Origin: Gallionella sp.
Lineage (GTDB): Bacteria > Pseudomonadota > Gammaproteobacteria > Burkholderiales > Gallionellaceae
NCBI GenBank assembly: GCA_028687335.1
Contig: JAQUAI010000001.1
Span: 1-64,000 of the forward strand
DNA length: 64,000 nt
Direction: 5' to 3'
Shown here piece by piece: positions 1 to 9,326 of the stretch (its first letter is position 1; the number at the start of each line of letters is the position of its first letter). The translations under genes were made by a program, and so were the position numbers. The notes beneath the pieces are model-generated. The model ran no database searches. It worked only from the letters and a program-made list of their open reading frames with translations, and was not told the DNA's origin.

Positions 1-261
1 ATCGAATCGGGGACATCCCCCGCGATCAAGGATCGAAGATTTACGTCAGGTGCAGCAATGCGAAGTGGGGAAACTACAGATGGGATGGTGGAATCGGTAC
101 TCCACCGCGATAGCGGTTTAGTTCAACGTAATTTAGAAAACATTTTCATAGGGCCGCAATGTCGCCTAAATTTATTGAGGCTGTCAAGCTCGCTTTTGAT
201 TCAAAACGTTAACTTCACTTTTTGCTGGACTTCATTTTTAGGGCAACCTAAAATTTCGCGG
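1..261. other. Non-coding stretch upstream of the integron integrase
   Basis: No convincing gene is seen here. The frame of the integrase stays open back to an ATG at 58, but the extra residues resemble nothing in the IntI family. Two short perfect inverted repeats are present: 9-20 (GGGGA/TCCCC) and 87-92 with 101-106 (GGTGGA/TCCACC). In integrons the attI site and the cassettes lie on the 5' side of intI, so this is where attI would be, with any cassettes off the left edge. I could not identify an attI or attC site by eye. Confidence 0.4.
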
Positions 262-1242
262 ATGGAAGCTAAGGTTGTTTCTCAAGATTCTCCCAAGTTG
301 CTCGACCGAATGCGTGCCGAGATCCGTCTTCGCCACTACAGTATTCGCACCGAAGAAGCGTATGTGGATTGGGCGCGCCGCTTTATTCTCTTTCACAATA
401 AGCGCCATCCGAAAGAGATGGGGGCGGAGCAGGTGCGTGATTTTTTGAGTCACCTTGCGGTGGAGCGTAAGGTGTCTGCCTCGACGCAAAATCAAGCCAA
501 GTCGGCGTTGTTATTTATGTATCGAGAGGTGTTGCAGATTGAGTTGCCTTGGTTGAGTGAGGTGATTGCGGCCAAATCAGCCAAGCGTTTGCCTGTGGTG
601 CTGACTCCGACGGAGACGCGTCGTTTGTTGAACTCGATGTCGGGTACGATGGGGCTGGTGACCAGTTTGCTTTATGGCACGGGGATGCGTTTGTTGGAAG
701 GTCTTCGCTTGCGGGTGAAAGATGTGGAGTTCGAGCGGCGCGAGATTATTGTGCGTGAAGGCAAAGGCAATAAGGATCGTGTGACGGTGTTGCCGGAAAA
801 TCTTATTTTGCCGTTGCAGGCGCATCTGGCCAAGGTAAAGGCTTTGCACGAGCGCGATCTAGAGGCAAGTTTTGGCGAGGTGTATTTGCCCGATGCATTG
901 GCGAAAAAGTATCCCAAGGCGGGTAAGGCGTGGGGATGGCAGTTTGTGTTTCCTTCGGCGGTGCGTTCAGTTGATCCGCGTTCCGGCATCGAGCGTCGTC
1001 ATCATTTGTATGAGGCGAGTGTGCAGCGTGCCGTGCGTGAGGCGGCGAAGTTGGCGGAAATCGCCAAGCCTGTTTCGCCGCACACTTTGCGCCATTCATT
1101 TGCCACCCACCTGCTGCAAAACGGCTATGACATTCGCACCGTGCAAGAGTTACTCGGTCATTCGGATGTCGCCACTACGATGATTTATACGCATGTGTTG
1201 AATAAAGGCGGCAAGGGTGTGGTGAGTCCGCTGGATAGATAA
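262..1242 (+). CDS. intI: Integron-type tyrosine recombinase (IntI family)
   Basis: Site-specific tyrosine recombinase of the integron integrase family, about 326 residues, the usual IntI length. The protein opens with the SAM-like core-binding domain typical of IntI ([20 protein letters not shown]). The catalytic domain has the first Arg in [16 protein letters not shown], the HTLRHSF box and the nucleophile Tyr309 in MIYTH. The extra segment that separates IntI from XerC/D is present ([20 protein letters not shown], then WGWQFVFPS). I chose the ATG at 262 because family homology begins there; the frame is open further upstream but looks non-coding. It ends 11 bp before ruvA, an unusual position. 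No cassette or attC site is visible in the window, so this may be a solo integrase or the edge of an array to the left. Confidence 0.9.
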   Translation: MEAKVVSQDSPKLLDRMRAEIRLRHYSIRTEEAYVDWARRFILFHNKRHPKEMGAEQVRDFLSHLAVERKVSASTQNQAKSALLFMYREVLQIELPWLSEVIAAKSAKRLPVVLTPTETRRLLNSMSGTMGLVTSLLYGTGMRLLEGLRLRVKDVEFERREIIVREGKGNKDRVTVLPENLILPLQAHLAKVKALHERDLEASFGEVYLPDALAKKYPKAGKAWGWQFVFPSAVRSVDPRSGIERRHHLYEASVQRAVREAAKLAEIAKPVSPHTLRHSFATHLLQNGYDIRTVQELLGHSDVATTMIYTHVLNKGGKGVVSPLDR

Positions 1243-1253
1243 AAGGGAATGAG

Positions 1254-1835
1254 ATGATCGGAAGATTGAGCGGTACTTTGCTGGAAAAGAATCCGCCGCA
1301 GATTTTGTTGGATGTGCAGGGCGTGGGCTATGAGGTGGATGTGCCGATGAGTACGTTTTACAACTTGCCTGCGTTGAATGATACGGTGGTATTGCATACG
1401 CATTTTGTGGTGCGCGAGGATGCGCAGTTGCTCTATGGCTTTGCCACGCAGGAAGAGCGCACCGCGTTTCGGCAGTTGCTCAAGATCAGCGGTGTGGGGC
1501 CCAAGCTGGCGCTATCGGTGTTGTCCGGTTTGAGTATCGGCGATCTTGCGGCGGCAGTGGCAAATAAAGAGGCCGGACGGCTGACCAAGATTCCCGGCGT
1601 GGGCAAAAAAACTGCCGAGCGTTTGTTGCTAGAGCTGCAAGGGAAGTTTGCAGTGACAGGCACGGTATCCGCAACAGGTGCGGCGGCGGGTTCAAGCGCG
1701 AGCGACATTGTGAACGCCTTGCTAGCCTTGGGCTACAACGAGAAAGAGGCCGATTGGGCGGCAAAACAACTGCCTAAGGATGCGGATGTCTCGGGCGGTA
1801 TCAGGCAGGCACTTAAGCTATTATCCAAAGCATGA
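1254..1835 (+). CDS. ruvA: Holliday junction DNA helicase subunit RuvA
   Basis: RuvA binds four-way Holliday junctions as a tetramer and loads RuvB for branch migration in recombinational repair. At 193 residues it matches the family. The N-terminal OB fold begins [12 protein letters not shown]. Two helix-hairpin-helix motifs follow ([18 protein letters not shown] and [19 protein letters not shown]). After an A/G/S-rich linker comes the C-terminal UBA-like domain that contacts RuvB ([19 protein letters not shown]). A GGGA ribosome site precedes the ATG. The stop overlaps the ruvB start by 4 bp (ATGA), so the two are translationally coupled. ruvC is not seen; the integrase gene occupies the position just upstream. 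Confidence 0.97.
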   Translation: MIGRLSGTLLEKNPPQILLDVQGVGYEVDVPMSTFYNLPALNDTVVLHTHFVVREDAQLLYGFATQEERTAFRQLLKISGVGPKLALSVLSGLSIGDLAAAVANKEAGRLTKIPGVGKKTAERLLLELQGKFAVTGTVSATGAAAGSSASDIVNALLALGYNEKEADWAAKQLPKDADVSGGIRQALKLLSKA

Positions 1836-2887
1836 TCCATCACGACGACCTTACCGCCGCGCCGCGCCTAATTTCTGCCGCCCCTGCTTCGCCACAAGAG
1901 GAAGCGCTGGAGCGGGCGCTGCGCCCAAAACAACTCGACGAATACGTTGGGCAGGAAAAAATACGCGGGCAACTGGAGATATTCATCCAAGCGGCCAAGA
2001 TGCGCAAAGAACCGCTCGATCATGTGTTGCTGTTCGGCCCGCCAGGGCTGGGTAAAACGACCTTGGCGCAGATCATCGCGCGCGAGATGGGCGTCAATAT
2101 CCGCCACACATCAGGGCCGGTGTTGGAGCGTGCGGGTGATCTCGCTGCCTTGCTCACCAATCTTGAGCCCAATGATGTGCTGTTCATCGACGAGATTCAT
2201 CGTCTGTCGCCCGTGGTGGAAGAGATCCTCTATCCTGCGCTGGAGGACTATCAGATCGACATCATGATCGGCGAAGGGCCGGGGGCGCGTTCGGTGAAGA
2301 TCGATTTGCCGCCGTTCACGCTGGTCGGCGCGACCACGCGCGCGGGCATGCTCACCAATCCTTTGCGCGACCGTTTTGGCATCGTGGCGCGATTGGAGTT
2401 TTACACCGCGCAAGAATTGCAGCGCATCGTCACTCGCTCTTCCGGTTTGTTGGAATTGCCTATTTCGCAAGATGGTGCCTTAGAAATTGCAAAACGCTCG
2501 CGTGGCACACCACGTATCGCTAACCGTTTGCTAAGACGCGTGCGAGATTTCGCCGATGTGAAGGCGGATGGGAATGCCACACGCGAAGTGGCAGATGCTG
2601 CACTGACCATGCTCGATGTGGATTCGCAAGGGCTGGATGTGATGGACAGGAAGTTGTTGCAAACCGTTATTGAGAAATTCATGGGCGGGCCTGTCGGCGT
2701 GGATAACCTTGCCGCCGCCATCGGCGAAGAACGCGACACCATCGAAGATGTGCTCGAACCCTACCTCATTCAGCAAGGCTATCTGCAACGCACGCCACGC
2801 GGACGCATGGCCACGGCAAATGCTTACCAACATTTTGGTTTGATTCAGCCTCGCAGCGGCAACAACAAGGAATTGTGGGATGAGTAG
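1832..2887 (+). CDS. ruvB: Holliday junction DNA helicase ATPase RuvB
   Basis: AAA+ motor that drives branch migration of Holliday junctions with RuvA; 351 residues, normal length. Walker A is GPPGLGKT at residues 69-76 and Walker B is LFIDEIHR around 117-124. The sensor region [18 protein letters not shown] and the [18 protein letters not shown] motif are intact, and a C-terminal winged helix ends the protein ([12 protein letters not shown]). It overlaps ruvA by 4 bp and its own stop overlaps the following nuclease gene by 8 bp, so the run continues without a break into genes outside the ruv pathway. Confidence 0.98.
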   Translation: MIHHDDLTAAPRLISAAPASPQEEALERALRPKQLDEYVGQEKIRGQLEIFIQAAKMRKEPLDHVLLFGPPGLGKTTLAQIIAREMGVNIRHTSGPVLERAGDLAALLTNLEPNDVLFIDEIHRLSPVVEEILYPALEDYQIDIMIGEGPGARSVKIDLPPFTLVGATTRAGMLTNPLRDRFGIVARLEFYTAQELQRIVTRSSGLLELPISQDGALEIAKRSRGTPRIANRLLRRVRDFADVKADGNATREVADAALTMLDVDSQGLDVMDRKLLQTVIEKFMGGPVGVDNLAAAIGEERDTIEDVLEPYLIQQGYLQRTPRGRMATANAYQHFGLIQPRSGNNKELWDE

Positions 2888-3953
2888 TAATACGCAACGA
2901 GTGCCTGAAACATCGGACAGTGGTTTGTATCAAGGCATTCGTAAGGTTTTGTTGTCGGCGCGCACGCAGGTGCGTCAGACCGTTAATACGGCGATGGTGC
3001 AAGCCTATTGGCAAATTGGCCGATTGATTGTGGAAGACGAGCAAGGCGGGGAGGCGCGTGCTGAGTATGGCAAGCGTGTGCTTGTTGAGCTTTCGCGGCG
3101 ACTCTCGGCTGAGTTCGGCGCTGGGTTTTCTGCCACCAATCTCAAGATGTTTCGGCAGTTCTATCTGGCATTTCCAATTGGTCACACGCTGTGTGACCAA
3201 TCAGGTTTGGGACGCTTGAGTTGGTCGCACTTCCGTAACTTGCTGCGGGTAGAAAACGTGAAGGCGCGAGATTGGTACGCCAATGAAGCTGCCACGCAAA
3301 GCTGGAGTGTGCGGGCACTGGATCGGCAGATTGCCACGCTGTATTACGAACGACTGCTAGGTAGCCAAAAACAGGAGGGTGTGCGCGAAGAGGCAGCGAC
3401 CAAAATTGCCAGCGAAACACCAAACGATCCGCGTGATTTTATTCGCGATCCTTACGTGCTGGAGTTTCTCGGTGCACAGCCGGGCACTGGGCTATATGAG
3501 CGGGATGTCGAGCAAGGTTTGATCGACCGCTTGCAGCAATTTTTGATGGAGTTGGGCAAAGGCTTTGCTTTCGTGGCACGCCAAAAGCGGTTGCAGGTGG
3601 AAGGTGATGATTTCTTTGTTGATCTGGTGTTCTATAACTATCTGTTGAAATGCTTTGTGCTGATTGACCTTAAGGTGGGCAAGCTGGCGCATCAGGATGT
3701 CGGTCAATTGGATATGTATGTGCGAGTGTTCGACGAGCAGCAGCGCGGCGAGGGGGATAACCCAACTATCGGTTTGATACTGTGCTCGGAGCGCAATATG
3801 GCGGTGGCGAAATATTCTGCTCTGGCTGATAAATCGCAGTTGTTTGCCAGTAAATACCAAACTTATCTGCCCAGTGAAGAAGAGTTGCGCGCCGAGTTGG
3901 AGCGTGACCGCGCTTTGTTGGAAAATGCACGAGATGAAAGTGAGCTGAAATGA
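2880..3953 (+). CDS. YhcG/DUF1016-family PDDEXK nuclease-like protein
   Basis: This 357-residue protein has the layout of the YhcG (DUF1016) family. The N-terminal helical domain contains [17 protein letters not shown] and [18 protein letters not shown]. The C-terminal PD-(D/E)XK nuclease-like domain has Asp248 (FFVDLVFYN) and the acidic-x-Lys pair Asp263/Lys265 ([10 protein letters not shown]), so the predicted active site is intact. Biochemical roles are poorly settled; members are often found in restriction or other defence neighbourhoods. Here it overlaps ruvB by 8 bp and ybgC by 4 bp and so sits between Holliday-junction processing and the tol-pal operon. A link to DNA repair is possible, but a simple insertion into the operon is equally likely. 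Confidence 0.85.
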   Translation: MSSNTQRVPETSDSGLYQGIRKVLLSARTQVRQTVNTAMVQAYWQIGRLIVEDEQGGEARAEYGKRVLVELSRRLSAEFGAGFSATNLKMFRQFYLAFPIGHTLCDQSGLGRLSWSHFRNLLRVENVKARDWYANEAATQSWSVRALDRQIATLYYERLLGSQKQEGVREEAATKIASETPNDPRDFIRDPYVLEFLGAQPGTGLYERDVEQGLIDRLQQFLMELGKGFAFVARQKRLQVEGDDFFVDLVFYNYLLKCFVLIDLKVGKLAHQDVGQLDMYVRVFDEQQRGEGDNPTIGLILCSERNMAVAKYSALADKSQLFASKYQTYLPSEEELRAELERDRALLENARDESELK

Positions 3954-4357
3954 CTAAGCACAAAGTTTTTTCTTGGCCTGTGCGGGTGTATTTTCAGGAT
4001 ACCGACGCGGGCGGTGTCGTTTATCACGCCAGCTATGTGAACTTTATGGAGCGCGCGCGGACTGAGTGGTTGCGTACCTTCGGCTATAGTAATGCGGGGC
4101 TGATGAAAGAGTTGGGCGTGGTTTTCGTGGTGCGCTCGATGAAGCTTGAGTATCTGAAACCGGCGCTACTCGACGATATGCTGGAGGTGACCGCGCAGAT
4201 TAAAGAGGTCGGGCGCAGTCGTTTGGTGTTGTTGCAGCGGGTATGTCGCGGCGAAGCGGTGCTGACCGAAGCCGAGGTGCATCTGGTTTGTGTGGCGGTG
4301 GAAACCTTTAAGCCGGTGAGTGTGCCGGATGTGTTGAAAGTGCAATGGAAGGATTGA
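3950..4357 (+). CDS. ybgC: Tol-Pal-associated acyl-CoA thioesterase YbgC
   Basis: Hotdog-fold acyl-CoA thioesterase, the first gene of the standard tol-pal cluster; 135 residues, normal length. The 4-hydroxybenzoyl-CoA thioesterase signature is clear at residues 14-29 (YFQDTDAGGVVYHASY), followed by FMERARTEWLR. The catalytic Asp lies in the DTD motif. In other proteobacteria YbgC hydrolyses acyl-CoA esters and associates with phospholipid synthesis proteins in the cytoplasm; its exact role beside Tol-Pal is not settled. The start overlaps the preceding nuclease gene (ATGA) and tolQ begins one base after the stop. Confidence 0.95.
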   Translation: MTKHKVFSWPVRVYFQDTDAGGVVYHASYVNFMERARTEWLRTFGYSNAGLMKELGVVFVVRSMKLEYLKPALLDDMLEVTAQIKEVGRSRLVLLQRVCRGEAVLTEAEVHLVCVAVETFKPVSVPDVLKVQWKD

Positions 4358-4358
4358 G

Positions 4359-5036
4359 ATGGAAGTGACGCAGGATTTGTCGTTTGTGCATTTGATTGGT
4401 AATGCCAGTGTGCTGGTTCAGTTGGTGATGGGTTTGCTGCTGCTGGTGTCGCTGATGTCGTGGTGGTATATCTTTTTGAAGATGTTCGCGATTCGCGCCG
4501 AGAAAAAACTGACTGAAGATTTTGAGGAGGCGTTTTGGCGCAATCCCGATTTGCAGCAGTTGTATCGTCAGGCCAGTAGCGCATCGCGTAAGGATATGGG
4601 GGCACTGGAACGCATCTTCGAGGCGGGTTACGCCGAATACAGCAAGCTTAAAAAGCAGCGTGCCATGGATGATGGCGCGGTGATGGAAGGCACGCGCCGT
4701 GCCATGCGCGCAACGTATCAGCGCGAGATGGATAGGTTGGAGTCGCATCTCGCTTTTCTGGCTTCGGTTGGTTCGGTCAGTCCCTATGTCGGTTTGTTTG
4801 GCACGGTGTGGGGAATTATGAATGCGTTTAGAGGCTTGGCGAATGTGGGGCAGGCGACATTGGCTCACGTTGCACCCGGTATCGCCGAGGCGTTGGTGGC
4901 GACAGCGATGGGCTTGTTCGCGGCGATTCCGGCGGTAGTGGCTTATAACCGTTACGCGCATGACATCGACCGTTTGGCTTCGCGCTTCGATAGCTTTACC
5001 GAAGAGTTCTCCAATGTATTGCAGCGGCAACCGTAA
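4359..5036 (+). CDS. tolQ: Tol-Pal inner membrane motor subunit TolQ
   Basis: MotA/TolQ/ExbB-family proton-channel subunit; 225 residues. Three membrane helices are visible, at about 17-40, 130-152 (FLASVGSVSPYVGLFGTVWG) and 170-195 (GIAEALVATAMGLFAAIPAV), with a cytoplasmic loop between the first two. With TolR it uses the proton motive force to energise TolA, which pulls on TolB-Pal and constricts the outer membrane during division. tolR follows directly (stop 5034-5036, ATG at 5037). Confidence 0.97.
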   Translation: MEVTQDLSFVHLIGNASVLVQLVMGLLLLVSLMSWWYIFLKMFAIRAEKKLTEDFEEAFWRNPDLQQLYRQASSASRKDMGALERIFEAGYAEYSKLKKQRAMDDGAVMEGTRRAMRATYQREMDRLESHLAFLASVGSVSPYVGLFGTVWGIMNAFRGLANVGQATLAHVAPGIAEALVATAMGLFAAIPAVVAYNRYAHDIDRLASRFDSFTEEFSNVLQRQP

Positions 5037-5462
5037 ATGATGCGGAGTAACCGTCGCACTCGTCGCCTGATGAACGAGATCAATGTGGTGCCCTACATCG
5101 ATGTTATGTTGGTGTTGCTGGTGATTTTCATGATTACCGCGCCGCTGATGAATCCGGGGCAGATCGATTTGCCAAGTGTTGGCAAATCACTCGCGCCGCC
5201 TGTTGCGCCACTGGAAGTGATCATCAAGAAAGATAACTCGCTGGCTTTGCGTGACCATAGTCGTGGCAGCAAAGAGAGTGCGGTTTCGCGCGAGGAGTTG
5301 ATTTCCATTTTGAAGACACGCCAGCAGGAGCAAGCCGAGCAAGCTGTGGTGATTTCGGCTGACAAGAGTGTGCGCTACGAAGAGGTCATTAATGTTATGG
5401 ATGTGCTGCAACAGCAGCACATAAAAAAAGTGGGTCTGCTGACACAGACAAAGGGCAAATGA
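5037..5462 (+). CDS. tolR: Tol-Pal inner membrane protein TolR
   Basis: ExbD/TolR-family protein of 141 residues with one N-terminal membrane helix and a periplasmic domain. The helix carries the conserved proton-path aspartate at residue 22 (NVVPYIDVMLVLLVIFMITA). A peptidoglycan-binding-type periplasmic domain follows (VVISADKSVRYEEVINVMDVL). It works with TolQ as the motor of the Tol system. The stop overlaps the tolA start by 4 bp (ATGA). Confidence 0.97.
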   Translation: MMRSNRRTRRLMNEINVVPYIDVMLVLLVIFMITAPLMNPGQIDLPSVGKSLAPPVAPLEVIIKKDNSLALRDHSRGSKESAVSREELISILKTRQQEQAEQAVVISADKSVRYEEVINVMDVLQQQHIKKVGLLTQTKGK

Positions 5463-6091
5463 ACGCGGTGCTTTACCCAGAACCTTATCGCGTCCCAGCT
5501 GGGGTGCTTGCGCTGTTGGTGCATGGCGCATTTTTTTCGCTGTTGTATTTTGGTTTTACTTGGCAAGCCATTGAGCCAGAAACGATGAGCGTCGAATTGT
5601 GGCGTGATTTGCCGAGCCATACTGAGACAGTCTCACCGCCGCCCGCGCCCAAGGTGGAAGAGGAAGCCCCACCACCGCAACAGGTCAAACCAGAAATCGC
5701 TGTGCCAGACAAAAAGAAAGTAGCTCCCAAGCCTGTGCCGGTGAAGCCTGATACACGTATTGAGGATGCTGCCGCCCGCGAGCGGGCAGCGCAGGCGGCA
5801 GCGCAAGGCAAGGTGGTGGATGAATATGTCGCCAAAATTATGACGCGCATACGCAGCCGCATCGTGATGCCGCCGGATGTGCCGGACGATGCACGTGCCG
5901 AGTTCGCCGTGACGGTGTTACCCGGTGGTTCGGTGCTAAATCCGCGTTTGCTCAAGACCAGCGGAAATAGCGCATACGACAGTGCGGTGGAGCGCGCAAT
6001 TTTGAAGGCGCAGCCGCTGCCATTACCGGCGGATACAGCGTTATTTAATCGATTTCGTGAAATGAAACTCGGCTTCAGGCCCAAAGAATAA
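5459..6091 (+). CDS. tolA: Cell envelope integrity protein TolA (short form)
   Basis: TolA links the TolQR motor to TolB-Pal across the periplasm. This one is 210 residues, about half the length of the E. coli protein. It has an N-terminal membrane helix (about 15-35), a Pro/Lys/Glu-rich stalk (about 60-105), a short Ala-rich helix (AAARERAAQAAAQGK) and a TonB/TolA C-terminal domain (AEFAVTVLPGGSVLNPRLLK, SAYDSAVERAIL). The long helical domain II of enterobacterial TolA is nearly absent, which is common outside the gammaproteobacteria. Position and the 4-bp overlap with tolR support the assignment over a generic TonB. Confidence 0.92.
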   Translation: MNAVLYPEPYRVPAGVLALLVHGAFFSLLYFGFTWQAIEPETMSVELWRDLPSHTETVSPPPAPKVEEEAPPPQQVKPEIAVPDKKKVAPKPVPVKPDTRIEDAAARERAAQAAAQGKVVDEYVAKIMTRIRSRIVMPPDVPDDARAEFAVTVLPGGSVLNPRLLKTSGNSAYDSAVERAILKAQPLPLPADTALFNRFREMKLGFRPKE

Positions 6092-6100
6092 GGAGTAAAT

Positions 6101-7366
6101 ATGCAGATCATGCGCGGCATTTTGGGAATATTTTTATTGGTGCAAGCCTCGCTGGCGAATGCGGTGTTGAGCATTGAAATTATCGGGGCGGGCGAGCATC
6201 AAATTCCTGTTGCGATTGTGCCGATGGGGGGGGATGCCAAGCTGGCGCAAGAGATTAACGAGGTGATAGTGGCCGATCTGCAACGCAGCGGGCTGTTTCG
6301 TTTGGTCGATGCAGCAGGCAAAACGCCTCATGAGCCGAATGAAGTGAGTTACGCAGACTGGCAGACGCGCGGTGCGGATGCTTTGTTGATTGGCACTGTT
6401 GCTGCCCAGCCGAACGGACGTATCGAGGCGCGTATCCGTTTGCTGGATGTGGTCAAGCAGAGCGAGGCATTGGGACAAGCCGTTGCATCGAATGATGGGC
6501 AGGTGCGTGCCGTTGCGCACCGTATTGCCGACTTGGTGTACGAAAAACTTACTGGGGATAAGGGGGTGTTCAGCACGCGCATCGCTTATGTCAATCGCTC
6601 CTCCAAGCGCTTTCGTCTCGTGGTGGCGGATAGTGATGGTTATAACGAGCAAGTGCTGATTGCGCAGGATGAGCCGATTATGTCGCCGTCTTGGTCGCCC
6701 GACGGCAGCCATCTGGCCTATGTCAGTTTTGAAACGGGGCATGCGGTAGTTTATGTGCAGTCGCTCTATACCAATCAACGTATGGTAGTGGCGGATTTTC
6801 GCGGTAGTAATAGCGCACCCGCATGGTCGCCTGACGGTAAGCAGATGGCGATTGTGCTGACGCGTGACGGCAGTTCGCAGATTTATCTGGTGCAACCGAA
6901 TGGCAGTAACATTCGCCGCATAACATTTAGCGGCGTGATCGATACCGAGCCGAATTTTTCGCCGGACGGGCAGTGGTTGCTGTTTACTTCTGATCGTGGC
7001 GGCAGTGCCCAGATTTATCGCATGCCTGTCGAGGGCGGCGCGGCGCAGAGAATGACGTTCGGCGAGGGCAATAACTATTCGCCGCGCCATGCGCCGGATG
7101 GAAAAAGCTTTGTTTTCACCCATCGTGAAAACGGCAAATTCCATATTGCAGTACAGGATTTTCAGTCCGGTCAAATGGAGTTGCTGACTGAAGGCGGTTG
7201 GGAGAAAAAGCCGAGCTTTTCGCCCAACGGCAAGCTGGTTCTGTTTGCCAGTGAGGCACGCGGGCGTGGTATATTGGCGACCGTTTCCAGCGATGGTCGC
7301 GTTAAGCAACATATGTTTTCGCCCAGTGGCGATGCGCGTGAGCCTATATGGGGAACTTATCCTTAA
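6101..7366 (+). CDS. tolB: Tol-Pal periplasmic beta-propeller protein TolB
   Basis: Periplasmic partner of Pal and TolA; 421 residues. A Sec signal peptide ends near residue 21 (LLVQASLANA). The N-terminal TolB domain follows (EVIVADLQRSGLFRLVD), then a beta-propeller of PD40-type blades with repeated motifs such as PSWSPDGSHLAYVS, PAWSPDGKQMAIVL, PNFSPDGQWLLFTS and PSFSPNGKLVLFAS. A GGAG ribosome site lies before the ATG. It is nine bases after tolA, and pal begins 24 bases after it. Confidence 0.98.
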   Translation: MQIMRGILGIFLLVQASLANAVLSIEIIGAGEHQIPVAIVPMGGDAKLAQEINEVIVADLQRSGLFRLVDAAGKTPHEPNEVSYADWQTRGADALLIGTVAAQPNGRIEARIRLLDVVKQSEALGQAVASNDGQVRAVAHRIADLVYEKLTGDKGVFSTRIAYVNRSSKRFRLVVADSDGYNEQVLIAQDEPIMSPSWSPDGSHLAYVSFETGHAVVYVQSLYTNQRMVVADFRGSNSAPAWSPDGKQMAIVLTRDGSSQIYLVQPNGSNIRRITFSGVIDTEPNFSPDGQWLLFTSDRGGSAQIYRMPVEGGAAQRMTFGEGNNYSPRHAPDGKSFVFTHRENGKFHIAVQDFQSGQMELLTEGGWEKKPSFSPNGKLVLFASEARGRGILATVSSDGRVKQHMFSPSGDAREPIWGTYP

Positions 7367-7390
7367 TTTCAACGAGCGAAGGGGAGCACC

Positions 7391-7897
7391 ATGAAAAAAG
7401 TCGTCATCAGTATCCTGTTGGTCAATTTGCTGGCCGCTTGCGCGAGCAACAAGCCTGCTGAACCTGTTGCTGAACAACCTGCTGCTCCGGTGGCTACAAC
7501 TCCAGTTGTAACACCACCTGCTGCAACAACTTCCGTTGATCCATTGAATGACCCAGCCAGCATTCTGGCTAAGCGCAGCGTGTACTACCCGCTGGATGTT
7601 GACACTGTGCAAGATGCCGACAAGCCAGCCGTACAAGCACACGCGAAATACCTGAGCGAGCATGCCGACCGCAAAGTTCGTCTGGAAGGTAATTGCGACG
7701 AGCGCGGCAGCAATGAGTACAATTTGGCACTCGGTCAACGTCGTGCCGACGGCGTGAAGAAGATGCTGGAACTGGGCGGTGCTAAAGCGGCTCAATTGGA
7801 AAGCGTCAGCTATGGCGAAGAAAAGCCAAAGGGTTCCGATCATAACGAAGCCTCTTGGTCGCAAAATCGCCGTACCGACTTGAACTACGCCAAGTAA
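7391..7897 (+). CDS. pal: Peptidoglycan-associated lipoprotein Pal
   Basis: Outer membrane lipoprotein of 168 residues that binds peptidoglycan and TolB. The lipobox LLAAC puts the lipidated Cys at residue 17. A Pro/Ala/Val-rich tether of about 35 residues precedes the OmpA-like peptidoglycan-binding domain, recognisable from VYYPLDVDTV, KVRLEGNCDERGSNEYNLAL and RRADGVKKMLELGG. A GGGGAG ribosome site is well placed before the ATG. Confidence 0.98.
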   Translation: MKKVVISILLVNLLAACASNKPAEPVAEQPAAPVATTPVVTPPAATTSVDPLNDPASILAKRSVYYPLDVDTVQDADKPAVQAHAKYLSEHADRKVRLEGNCDERGSNEYNLALGQRRADGVKKMLELGGAKAAQLESVSYGEEKPKGSDHNEASWSQNRRTDLNYAK

Positions 7898-7901
7898 TCA
7901 C

Positions 7902-8654
7902 ATGATGTATCGCGTCCTTCCTTTGCTGGCTTTGTTGTTTGCAACCTCCGCGCAGGCGGGGTTGTTTTCGGACGATGATGCCCGCAAGCAAATTCAGCAA
8001 CTGGAAGAGCGCGTTCTCAAGCTGGAAGATGCCAGCAAGCAACAAACTAAATCGATGCTTGATCTGCAAGGGCAGATTGAAGCACTCAATACCGAGATAC
8101 GCCGATTGCGCGGCCAGAATGAAGAGTTGGCGCACGGCTTGCTCAACGCGGAGAAACGCGAAAAAGATTTCTATATTGATCTAGACACGCGCCTGCGCCG
8201 ATTCGAATCGGTTGATGAAGCGGCTGCGAATAATGCCAGTTCTGCGGCACCGGTCGTGCCTGCTGATCCCAATGATGTCACCGCAGAAAATCGCGCTTAC
8301 GAAGCGGCTTATGGCTTGTACAAGGGTGCAAGTTACGCCAATGCAGCCAAAGGCTTTGGCGGATTTATTCAAAACTATCCGCAGTCGGTGCATGTGCCTG
8401 CGGCCAAGTTCTGGTTGGCACAGGCTTTGTATTCGATTCGTGATTACGAAGGTGCGCTGGCCGCTTATCGCGTGCTGTACAAAGAGCATCCCGATAGTGC
8501 CAAAGTACCGGATGCCTTGCTCGGCATTGCTTCATGCCAAACCGAGCTGAAGCAGGTTCCGACCGCACAGAAGACCCTCAAGTTACTGATCTCCAAATAT
8601 CCGCAAAGCGAAGCGGCGGCTAAGGCCAAGAAGCTGCTTCCGGCTGCCAAATAG
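7902..8654 (+). CDS. cpoB: Cell division coordinator CpoB (YbgF)
   Basis: Periplasmic protein of 250 residues that ends the tol-pal operon. A signal peptide ends at AQA (residue 19), an N-terminal coiled coil (about 26-85, rich in Q/E/L heptads) gives the trimerisation region, and a C-terminal TPR domain (about 125-250) follows, with the YbgF repeats ANAAKGFGGFIQNYPQS and ALAAYRVLYKEHPDSAKV. In E. coli CpoB coordinates outer membrane constriction by Tol with peptidoglycan synthesis by PBP1B; that role is carried over by homology and position. Confidence 0.95.
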   Translation: MMYRVLPLLALLFATSAQAGLFSDDDARKQIQQLEERVLKLEDASKQQTKSMLDLQGQIEALNTEIRRLRGQNEELAHGLLNAEKREKDFYIDLDTRLRRFESVDEAAANNASSAAPVVPADPNDVTAENRAYEAAYGLYKGASYANAAKGFGGFIQNYPQSVHVPAAKFWLAQALYSIRDYEGALAAYRVLYKEHPDSAKVPDALLGIASCQTELKQVPTAQKTLKLLISKYPQSEAAAKAKKLLPAAK

Positions 8655-8665
8655 TTTTCACCCCC

Positions 8666-9325
8666 ATGAGCTCCTCCGTTTCTGAAGCGCAATTGCGCAT
8701 CACCGAGATTTTCTATTCTCTGCAAGGCGAAACCAGCCGCATTGGCTTGCCTACTGTGTTTATTCGTTTGACGGGCTGTCCCTTGCGTTGCAGTTATTGC
8801 GATACGGCATACGCTTTTACCGGCGGACAGGCAATGTCTTTGACACAGATTTTGCAGCAGGTTGCCAGCTATACGCCGCGTCATGTCACGGTTACCGGTG
8901 GCGAGCCGCTCGCACAGAAAAACGTTTTTCTGTTGCTGGTAGCCTTGTGTGATGCGGGTTATGACGTGTCGCTAGAAACCGGCGGGGCAATCGATATTAG
9001 CGAAGTCGATGAGCGCGTTGCGCGCATTGTCGATATTAAAACGCCAGCTTCCGGCGAAGAGGCAAAAAACCGTTGGGACAATATCAATTTATTGCGGGCG
9101 AGTGACGAGATCAAATTCGTTATTTGCGATGAAGCCGATTATCGTTGGGCGTGTGTGCAGTTACGCGAAAAAAATCTGGCCGCGATTTGTCCTGTACTGT
9201 TTTCTCCCGCTCACACCACATTGACGGCGACTCAACTTGCCGATTGGGTGTTGCGCGACCGCTTGCCGGTGCGTATGCAAGTACAGTTGCATAAAATACT
9301 TTGGAACAACGAGCCGGGGCACTGA
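8666..9325 (+). CDS. queE: 7-carboxy-7-deazaguanine synthase QueE
   Basis: Radical SAM enzyme that contracts 6-carboxy-tetrahydropterin to 7-carboxy-7-deazaguanine in queuosine (preQ0) biosynthesis; 219 residues. The cluster-binding CX3CX2C motif is in [17 protein letters not shown] near the N-terminus, with the substrate motif [14 protein letters not shown] before it and [12 protein letters not shown] after it. Eleven bases separate it from cpoB and one base separates it from queC, so it may read through from the tol operon; the pairing with queC supports the queuosine assignment. Confidence 0.95.
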   Translation: MSSSVSEAQLRITEIFYSLQGETSRIGLPTVFIRLTGCPLRCSYCDTAYAFTGGQAMSLTQILQQVASYTPRHVTVTGGEPLAQKNVFLLLVALCDAGYDVSLETGGAIDISEVDERVARIVDIKTPASGEEAKNRWDNINLLRASDEIKFVICDEADYRWACVQLREKNLAAICPVLFSPAHTTLTATQLADWVLRDRLPVRMQVQLHKILWNNEPGH

Positions 9326-9326
9326 T

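Noticed and set aside
121-127. GTTCAAC as an attC/attI core site (RYYYAAC)
   Set aside because: A single 7-base match without a partner core site or foldable arms is expected by chance.
58-261. N-terminal extension of the integrase to the ATG at 58
   Set aside because: The added 68 residues have no IntI similarity and look like translated intergenic DNA; family homology starts after the ATG at 262.
6134-7864. 576-codon open frame on the minus strand, antisense to tolB and pal
   Set aside because: tolB and pal are certain on the plus strand. The antisense translation is rich in His, Arg and Ile with no family motif, as expected from codon bias of the genes opposite.
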